Source: Micromonospora violae (lineage in GTDB: Bacteria; Actinomycetota; Actinomycetes; Mycobacteriales; Micromonosporaceae). Taken from it: DNA of 64,000 nucleotides. This document shows positions 58,646-64,000 of the stretch, piece after piece. Position 1 is the stretch's first letter, and the number at the start of each line of letters is the position of its first letter. A model generated the notes under the pieces. It had not been told where the DNA came from and ran no database searches. It saw nothing but the letters and a program-made list of their open reading frames with translations. Made by a program: the position numbers and the translations under genes. The stretch is taken from assembly GCF_004217135.1 (NCBI RefSeq), contig NZ_SHKK01000001.1, positions 6,572,001 through 6,636,000 on the forward strand, read 5' to 3'.

Positions 58646-59164
58646 ATGACTGAGCACCTCTCCGCCGCTCCGACCGGCAAGCCGACGTCGTATTCGCGCG
58701 TCACTCTCAGCAAGATCATGACCGCGGTGGACGTGAACCTCTACGGCACCGTGCACGGCGGAGTTCTGATGAAGTTCGTCGACGACGTGGCCGGGGCCGC
58801 TGCCGCCCGACACAGCGGCGGAACCGCGGTGACCGCGGCGATCGACGAGATCGTCTTCTCCGAGGCGGTCCGGGTCGGTGACCTGGTGCACGCGCACGCC
58901 CAGGTGAACTGGACCGGCCAGACCTCGATGGAGGTGGGCGTGCGGGTGGTCGCCGAGCGGTGGGACTCGGCCGAGGACGCGCCGGTCCGGGTGGCCACCG
59001 CGTACCTGGTGTTCGTCGGCGTGGACGTGGGCGGGGCGCCGCGGGCGGTCCGCCCGGTGCTGCCGGAGACGGCGGAGGACGAGCGCCGGTACAAGGAGGC
59101 GGAGATCCGCCGTGCGCACCGCCTCGCCCGCCGCCGCGCCATCCAGGCCCACCGCGCTGGTTGA
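58646..59164 (+). CDS. Acyl-CoA thioesterase, hot-dog fold (BACH/YciA type)
   Basis: The 172-residue protein is a single hot-dog domain. The segment NLYGTVHGGVLMKFVDDVAG carries the catalytic Asp and the helix of the YciA/BACH group, and FSEAVRVGDLVHAHAQV is the second conserved block. Such enzymes hydrolyse medium- to long-chain acyl-CoA. The last 35 residues are charged and helical. The gene has a leaderless promoter shared in part with its divergent neighbour. Confidence 0.92.
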   Translation: MTEHLSAAPTGKPTSYSRVTLSKIMTAVDVNLYGTVHGGVLMKFVDDVAGAAAARHSGGTAVTAAIDEIVFSEAVRVGDLVHAHAQVNWTGQTSMEVGVRVVAERWDSAEDAPVRVATAYLVFVGVDVGGAPRAVRPVLPETAEDERRYKEAEIRRAHRLARRRAIQAHRAG

Positions 59165-59307
59165 CCCACATGAGATGGCGGGGTGGAGTGTGGGACGGGC
59201 ACGCGTCGGTTGGCCTACCCGGTGCGCAGAATGGCGCTTCGAGGTAGGGCAAGATGGCGCCACGGCCCAGTCACAGTGTCGTGTCGGGCCAGGGGGAGGG
59301 TGGAGCA

Positions 59308-61317
59308 GTGGGTGACATGCTGTGGGCGCCGCCGGCGGACGTACGGGAGCGGTCCCGGATCGGCGCCTACCTGCGCTGGCTGCGGGAGCACCGCGGGTTG
59401 GACTTCGTCGACTACGACGCGCTGTGGCGCTGGTCCACCACCGACCTGGACGGGTTCTGGCGCTCGATCTGGGATCACTTCGAGGTGATCGCGCACACCC
59501 CGCCGACCGCCACCCTGGCCGAGCGGGCAATGCCCGGTGCCCGGTGGTTCCCCGGCGCCACGCTCAACTACGCCGAGAACGTGCTGCGGATGCCGGGGCG
59601 GGCCGACGACGACCCGGTGGTGATCGCCCACGGGCAGACGCGTGCCCCGGTCACGCTGACCGCTGCGGAGTTGCGCGAGCAGGTCCGCCGGGTGTCGGCC
59701 GGGCTGCGCCGGCTCGGCGTCACCGCCGGTGACCGGGTGGCGGCGTACGCCCCGAACATCGCGGAGACGTACGTCCTGCTCCTGGCCACCGCCAGCCTGG
59801 GCGCGATCTTCTCGTCCTGCGCGCCCGAGTTCGGCACCCGCAGCGTCACCGACCGTTGGCAGCAGATCGAGCCGACGGTGCTGGTCGCCGTGGACGGCTA
59901 CCGGTACGGCGACAAGCTGGTGGATCGGCGGGCCGAGGTCGCCGCGATCCGGGCCGCCCTGCCGTCGCTGCGCCACACCGTCAGCATCGGCTACCTCGAC
60001 CCGACCGGCCCCGCGCCCGAGGGTGCGCTGAGCTGGGCCGAACTGGCCGCGCCCACCGACGAGCCGTTGACGTTCACGCCGGTGCCGTTCGACCACCCGC
60101 TCTACGTGCTCTACTCCTCGGGCACCACCGGGCTGCCGAAGCCGATCGTGCACGGCCACGGCGGCATCCTGCTGGAGCACCTGAAGATGCTCGCCCTGCA
60201 CCACGACCTGGGCCCGACCGACCGGTTCTTCTGGTTCACCACCACCGGTTGGATGATGTGGAACTTCCTGGTCTCCGGCCCGGCGGTGGGCGCGGCCATC
60301 GTGCTCTTCGACGGCAACCCCGGGGTCCGGGCGGAGCCCGGCCGGCCGGCGGAGCCCGACCTCGGCGGGCTGTGGCGGCTGGCGGCGCAGACCGGCACCA
60401 CGTACTTCGGCACCTCCGCGCCGTACCTGTTGGCCTGCCGCAAGGCCGGGTTGGTCCCCCGGGACGTCGCCGACCTGTCCGCGCTGCGCGGCGTGGGTTC
60501 CACCGGCGCGCCGCTGCCCGCCGAGGGGTTCCGCTGGGTGTACGAGACCGTCGGCGACCACCTTCAACTCCAGTCGCTCTCCGGTGGCACCGACGTGTGC
60601 ACCGGTTTCGTCGGCGGGGTGCCGTTGCTACCGGTGTACGCCGGTGAGATCGCCTGCCGGGCGTTGGGCGCCAAGGTGGAGGCCCGTTCCGCCGACGGCA
60701 CACCGGTCATCGGTGAACTCGGCGAACTGGTGATCACCGAACCGATGCCGAGCATGCCGGTGGGCTTCTGGAACGACCCGGACGGCATCCGCTACTCCGA
60801 GGCGTACTTCGGCGTCTACCCGGGCGTCTGGCGGCACGGCGACTGGATCACCATCAACGAGCGGGGTGGCTGCGTGATCACCGGGCGCTCCGACGCCACG
60901 CTCAACCGCGGTGGGGTACGGCTCGGCACCGCCGAGTTCTACTCCGTGGTCGAGGGGCTCGACGAGGTGCTCGACTCGGTCGTCGTCCACCTGGAGGACG
61001 ACGAGGGCGGCGCCGGTGAGCTGCTGCTCTTCGTGGTGCTGGCCGACGGTCTGGAGTTGGACGACCCGATGCGCACGAAGATCTGCCGTGAGCTGCGGAC
61101 GGCGCTCTCACCCCGGCACGTGCCCGACGAGATCCATCAGGTGCGGTCGGTGCCGCGAACCCTCTCGGCGAAGAAGCTGGAGGTGCCGGTCAAGAAAATC
61201 CTCACCGGCACTCCGGTCGACCAGGCCGCGGCGAAGGGGGCCCTGGCCAACCCCGAGTCCCTGACCGCCTTCGCCGCCCTGGCCCAACGCCGCCCCCCAA
61301 CCAAAACCCCCGCCTAA
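59308..61317 (+). CDS. Acetoacetate-CoA ligase
   Basis: The 669-residue adenylate-forming enzyme activates acetoacetate with ATP and CoA. Family-specific features are the N-terminal LWAPPADVRERSRIGAYLRWL, the RWFPGATLNYAENVL block, the AMP motif LYSSGTTGLPKPIVHGHGG near residues 268-286 and FFWFTTTGWMMWN. The C-terminal KKLEVPVKKIL holds the adenylation Lys. GTG 59308 follows GGGGGAGGG by seven bases. Together with the thiolase at 21245 it allows growth on acetoacetate or recycling of PHB-type monomers. Confidence 0.93.
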   Translation: MGDMLWAPPADVRERSRIGAYLRWLREHRGLDFVDYDALWRWSTTDLDGFWRSIWDHFEVIAHTPPTATLAERAMPGARWFPGATLNYAENVLRMPGRADDDPVVIAHGQTRAPVTLTAAELREQVRRVSAGLRRLGVTAGDRVAAYAPNIAETYVLLLATASLGAIFSSCAPEFGTRSVTDRWQQIEPTVLVAVDGYRYGDKLVDRRAEVAAIRAALPSLRHTVSIGYLDPTGPAPEGALSWAELAAPTDEPLTFTPVPFDHPLYVLYSSGTTGLPKPIVHGHGGILLEHLKMLALHHDLGPTDRFFWFTTTGWMMWNFLVSGPAVGAAIVLFDGNPGVRAEPGRPAEPDLGGLWRLAAQTGTTYFGTSAPYLLACRKAGLVPRDVADLSALRGVGSTGAPLPAEGFRWVYETVGDHLQLQSLSGGTDVCTGFVGGVPLLPVYAGEIACRALGAKVEARSADGTPVIGELGELVITEPMPSMPVGFWNDPDGIRYSEAYFGVYPGVWRHGDWITINERGGCVITGRSDATLNRGGVRLGTAEFYSVVEGLDEVLDSVVVHLEDDEGGAGELLLFVVLADGLELDDPMRTKICRELRTALSPRHVPDEIHQVRSVPRTLSAKKLEVPVKKILTGTPVDQAAAKGALANPESLTAFAALAQRRPPTKTPA

Positions 61318-61356
61318 CCCACCCCACCCCGCGCTCCCGCCCGCCCACCCGCGCCG

Positions 61357-61400
61357 CCCTCCCGCCCTGCCCTCCCGCCCTGCCCTCCCCGCCCGCCCTC
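61357..61400 (+). repeat. Pyrimidine-rich tandem repeat next to element C
   Basis: CCCGCCCTGCCCT and its variants repeat three times, ending at the left arm of the family 1 element. The tract is almost purine-free on the plus strand. A mirror G-rich tract follows the element. Confidence 0.7.
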
Positions 61401-61405
61401 CCGCG

Positions 61406-61478
61406 TCGATCAAGGACTTGTGGTGCCTCGCAAAAGGGGCATAGGCGCATCAGTTGCCCACCACAACTCCATGATCGG
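61406..61478. repeat. Family 1 inverted-repeat element, copy C (73 bp)
   Basis: Arms at 61406-61425 (TCGATCAAGGACTTGTGGTG) and 61459-61478 (CACCACAACTCCATGATCGG) show three mismatches and enclose exactly 33 bp. It lies between the convergent acetoacetate-CoA ligase and TIGR03089 genes, with C-rich sequence to the left and G-rich to the right, as at copies A and B. Confidence 0.87.
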
Positions 61479-61531
61479 CGCGGGAGGGCGGGGCGGGGCG
61501 GGGTGCGGGAGGGCGGGGGCGGGCGGTGGGG

Positions 61532-62221
61532 TTACTGGAGGGTTTGGGTGACCTTTTCGGTGGCTTGGCGGCTGGCCGCCTTCGTTGAGTCGAGATTGGC
61601 GCAGAGGACCACGGTGGCGGCTCGGGTCAGGGGGGCCAGGAGCCAGTCGACCGGGTCCGGGTAGCGGGCGGCGTCCACCAGCACCCGTGCGCCGGGCTCG
61701 ATGCCCAACTCGGTGGCGCGGGCCTCGGCGCGGCTCAGCAGGTGTGCATCGGTCGGGCCCGGGCCGGGTTGCGGGGTGAAGTGGTCACCGTGGCCGCGTA
61801 CCTCGACGACGAAGTCGGCGAACCCGGGTGGCACCTGCCGAAGTGGGGCGGCGAGCGGGGCCAGCCCGAGGGCGTACCGCTCGTCGGCGGGCCAGGACTG
61901 CGCCTCGTCGAACTGGTCGACGGCGGCGAAGAGCACCCCCACGTCGGCCGGCGTGTCGACGACGCTCAGCTTGGCCGACCAGCAGCCCAGCAGCACCGCC
62001 GCGGTCTGCCAGTGTGGCGGCAGCAGCACCCCGGCCGGGGTGCCCGGTGCGAGGCCGACCTCGTCGACGAGAAGGTTGGCGGTCTTCGCCACCCAGTTCG
62101 CCACGGTGGCGCCGGAGAGTTCGGTGCGGTCGCCGGTGGCGTCGTCGTACCAGGTGAGCAGCGGTCTGGTCGGGTCGTTCGCGATCGCGTCGGCGAACAC
62201 CCGGGCAATGTTGTCGGCCAT
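61532..62221 (-). CDS. TIGR03089 family protein (truncated AMP-ligase-like)
   Basis: The 229-residue protein resembles only the N-terminal part of AMP-binding ligases (LLTWYDDATGDRTELSGATVANWVAKTANLL and VLLPPHWQTAAVLLGCWSAK, about residues 21-70) but lacks the phosphate-binding SSGTTG loop and the C-terminal lid. This is the normal form of the actinobacterial TIGR03089 family (Rv3268), so it is not a broken gene. Function unknown; linkage to sugar-nucleotide genes suggests an envelope role. TATCGT eight bases before the ATG suggests a leaderless mRNA. Confidence 0.82.
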   Translation of the reverse strand: MADNIARVFADAIANDPTRPLLTWYDDATGDRTELSGATVANWVAKTANLLVDEVGLAPGTPAGVLLPPHWQTAAVLLGCWSAKLSVVDTPADVGVLFAAVDQFDEAQSWPADERYALGLAPLAAPLRQVPPGFADFVVEVRGHGDHFTPQPGPGPTDAHLLSRAEARATELGIEPGARVLVDAARYPDPVDWLLAPLTRAATVVLCANLDSTKAASRQATEKVTQTLQ

Positions 62222-62375
62222 CGGCGCGAACGATACGCCCCTGCGGGCCGTACTCGATGACGATGACAAGTCGGCGTACCGTCGGGTCGCAGTCAGCGTC
62301 GGCCCCGCGTCCCGGCGTAGGCTTGACCCCCGGAGTGTTGTTCCCCACAGACCCGCCATTTCAAGGAGTCGCCCC

Positions 62376-63521
62376 GTGACCGCCGGTCGCCCGCCCCGCG
62401 TGCTCATCGACGCCACGAGTGTCCCTGCCGACCGTGGTGGTGTCGGTCGATACGTCGACGGTCTGCTCGGTGCCCTCGGCAAGGTGTGCGGTTCGGGGGT
62501 GGAGCTGGCAGTGGTCAGTCTCCGCACCGATCAGGAGCGTTACACCCGCATGCTGCCCGGCGCGGAGATCATCCCCGCCCCGGCCGCCGTGGCGCACCGC
62601 CCGGCCCGGCTCGCCTGGGAGCAGACCGGCCTGCCCCTGCTCGCCCAGCAGGTGGGCGCCCACGTGCTGCACTCGCCGTTCTACACCTGCCCGCTGCGGG
62701 CCGGGTGCCCGGTCACGGTCACCGTGCACGACGCGACGTTCTTCACCGAGCCGGAGCACTACGACAAGTCCCGCCGCACCTTCTTCCGCAGCGCCATCAA
62801 GACCTCGCTGCGCCGCGCCGACCGGGTGATCGTGCCCAGCAAGGCCACCCGCGACGAGCTGATCCGGCTGCTCGACGCCGACCCGACGCGGATCGACGTG
62901 GCCTATCACGGCGTCGACCAGGCCGCCTTCCACGCCCCCACCGAGGAGGAGAAGGCCCGCGTACGCGCCCGTCTGGGCCTGGGCAACAGCAGCTACGTCG
63001 CCTTCCTCGGTGCCAAGGAACCCCGCAAGAACGTGCCCAACCTGATCCGTGGGTGGGCGCGGGCGGTGGCTGACCGGGCCGACCCGCCCGCCCTGGTGAT
63101 CGCCGGCGGGCAGGGGCACGACGACGACATCGACCGGGCGGTGGCCGAGGTGCCGTCGCACCTGCGTCTGCTGCGTCCCGGCTACCTGCGCTACGGCGAC
63201 CTGCCGGGTTTCCTCGGTGGTGCCCTGGTTGCCGCGTACCCGTCGTACGGCGAGGGGTTCGGCCTGCCGATCCTGGAGGCGATGGCGTGCGCCGCCCCGG
63301 TGCTGACCACGCCCCGGCTCTCGCTGCCCGAGGTGGGCGGCGACGCGGTCGCGTACACCTCCGAGGACCCGGAGCAGATCGGCACCGACCTGGCCGCTCT
63401 GCTCGACGACGAACAGCGGCGGTTGTCGCTGGCGAAGGCGGGGTTCGACCGGGCCAAGGAGTTCACCTGGGAGTCCAGCGCCGAGGTGCACATCGCTGCG
63501 TGGAGCCGCGCCCGCTCCTGA
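62376..63521 (+). CDS. Glycosyltransferase, GT4 family
   Basis: The 381-residue GT-B enzyme has an N-terminal Rossmann half starting RVLIDATSVPADRGGVGRYV and a C-terminal nucleotide-sugar half with FLGAKEPRKN, GYLRYGDLPGFLGGALVAAYPSYGEGFGLPILEAMACAAPV, cited as residues about 205-215 and 265-307, including the EGFGLPxLE retaining-glycosyltransferase motif. It probably transfers mannose or a related sugar. GTG 62376 follows AAGGAG by seven bases. manC, which makes GDP-mannose, starts 63 bp downstream, in keeping with a mannosyltransferase role. Confidence 0.9.
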   Translation: MTAGRPPRVLIDATSVPADRGGVGRYVDGLLGALGKVCGSGVELAVVSLRTDQERYTRMLPGAEIIPAPAAVAHRPARLAWEQTGLPLLAQQVGAHVLHSPFYTCPLRAGCPVTVTVHDATFFTEPEHYDKSRRTFFRSAIKTSLRRADRVIVPSKATRDELIRLLDADPTRIDVAYHGVDQAAFHAPTEEEKARVRARLGLGNSSYVAFLGAKEPRKNVPNLIRGWARAVADRADPPALVIAGGQGHDDDIDRAVAEVPSHLRLLRPGYLRYGDLPGFLGGALVAAYPSYGEGFGLPILEAMACAAPVLTTPRLSLPEVGGDAVAYTSEDPEQIGTDLAALLDDEQRRLSLAKAGFDRAKEFTWESSAEVHIAAWSRARS

Positions 63522-63584
63522 CCCTCGCTGCCGTTGCCGGTGACCCGTGCCACTTCGGGCGGGTCCGTCGGGCATGATGTGCGG

Positions 63585-64000
63585 ATGCTCTATGCGGTCA
63601 TTCCGGCAGGTGGCAGCGGCACAAGGTTGTGGCCGTTGTCCCGCGCTGGCCATCCCAAGTTTCTCCACCCGCTGACCGGCACCAGCGCCTCGCTGCTCCA
63701 GGCGACCGTGGAACGGCTCGCGCCGCTGACCACACCGGATCGGACCCTTGTGGTCACCGGTGCCGCGCACGTCGCAGCGGTGGCACGGCAGCTGACCGTG
63801 CTGCCGGAGGAGAACATCCTGGTCGAGCCCTCACCCCGGGATTCCTGCGCGGCTATCGCGTTGGCCGCTGCGGTGATCGCGGCGCGCGACCCGAACGCGG
63901 TGATGGGCAGCTTCGCGGCCGACCACCTGATCCGCGACCCGGACAGCTGGGTCTGCACGGTCCAGGAGGCGGTCCGCGGGGCCGAGGAGGGGATGCTGAT
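63585..64000 (+). CDS. manC: Mannose-1-phosphate guanylyltransferase (partial, runs off the window)
   Basis: The first 138 or so residues are present. The nucleotide-binding loop is VIPAGGSGTRLWPLSRAGHPKFL (about residues 5-27), followed by LLQATVERL, ILVEPSPRDSCAAIALAA and SFAADHLIRD, which identify the GDP-mannose pyrophosphorylase branch of nucleotidyltransferases. The enzyme makes GDP-mannose for cell-envelope mannosides. A CATGAT hexamer six bases before the ATG may give a leaderless start. The rest of the gene lies beyond position 64000. Confidence 0.92.
   Translation, partial: MLYAVIPAGGSGTRLWPLSRAGHPKFLHPLTGTSASLLQATVERLAPLTTPDRTLVVTGAAHVAAVARQLTVLPEENILVEPSPRDSCAAIALAAAVIAARDPNAVMGSFAADHLIRDPDSWVCTVQEAVRGAEEGML

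Noticed and set aside
61532..62221. TIGR03089 gene as a broken AMP-ligase pseudogene
   Set aside because: Shortness and lack of the phosphate loop are normal for this conserved actinobacterial family, and the frame is intact with its own -10.

Overview
The window is high-GC actinobacterial chromosome, most likely Micromonospora or a close relative (Micromonosporaceae). I infer this from the very GC-rich third codon positions, a mycothiol S-conjugate amidase (Mca), a tRNA-Leu(UAA) of the bldA type, many leaderless promoters, and gene orders shared with Mycobacterium. Four syntenic blocks can be recognised from known gene order: eno-divIC/ftsB-DUF501-ppx (as Rv1023-Rv1026); thiolase-SGNH hydrolase-cbs-metB-greA-DUF4307-mca-small membrane protein-DUF255 (as Rv1074c-Rv1084, with extra genes inserted); purK-purE-acyl-CoA dehydrogenase (as Rv3276c-Rv3274c, with a giant membrane protein and ugd inserted); and TIGR03089 plus manC (as Rv3268-Rv3264c, rearranged). 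About 60 protein genes and one tRNA are supported. No CRISPR array, complete insertion sequence, rRNA or biosynthetic cluster is visible.

Layout. 1-7.3 kb: DUF885 tail, a lipoprotein, the eno block, an argA-type acetyltransferase, a secreted esterase, a winged-helix protein and ppx. 7.3-11 kb: PadR plus HAAS/DUF1700 pair, an anchored secreted protein, a dienelactone hydrolase and a family 5 uracil-DNA glycosylase. 11-15.5 kb: a five-gene MoxR/DUF58/DUF4129-type operon. 15.5-21.2 kb: type II NADH dehydrogenase, a polytopic membrane protein, tRNA-Leu(UAA) and two Bax inhibitor-1 paralogues. 21.2-26.4 kb: thiolase, two tandem SGNH hydrolases, DUF1232, cbs. 26.4-30.6 kb: GNAT, RNase Z, a small remnant of mobile-element type (Cys-rich miniprotein, KorSA-like GntR), msrA, HIT. 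30.7-36.9 kb: metB, amidase, DUF4328, ilvA, greA, DUF4307. 37-44.9 kb: mca, small membrane protein, an intact GGDEF-EAL protein, DUF255, purK, purE. 45.2-53.1 kb: a 1631-residue SCO7613-like membrane protein, ugd, acyl-CoA dehydrogenase. 53.4-56.2 kb: an unusual operon coupling a small membrane protein, an ECF sigma factor and a PAS-GGDEF-EAL protein with a broken GGDEF motif. 56.6-64 kb: MFS exporter, membrane protein, thioesterase, acetoacetyl-CoA synthetase, TIGR03089, glycosyltransferase, start of manC.

Most genes are housekeeping: glycolysis, transsulfuration, threonine catabolism, purine synthesis, mycothiol detoxification, fatty-acid and acetoacetate use, nucleotide-sugar supply, redox repair and cell division. 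Two c-di-GMP proteins, the possible bldA tRNA and the sigma factor suggest links to developmental control.

The least expected signal is intergenic. Two families of dispersed inverted repeats occur. Family 1 has three copies of exactly 73 bp, each with 20-bp arms around a 33-bp non-conserved core. Every copy sits between convergent genes and at a switch from C-rich to G-rich sequence. Family 2 has two copies of exactly 75 bp. Both families tend to lie beside short tandem repeats. I propose that family 1 acts as a symmetric transcription terminator, possibly Rho-assisted, or spreads as a non-autonomous element; genome-wide counting and 3'-end mapping would decide.
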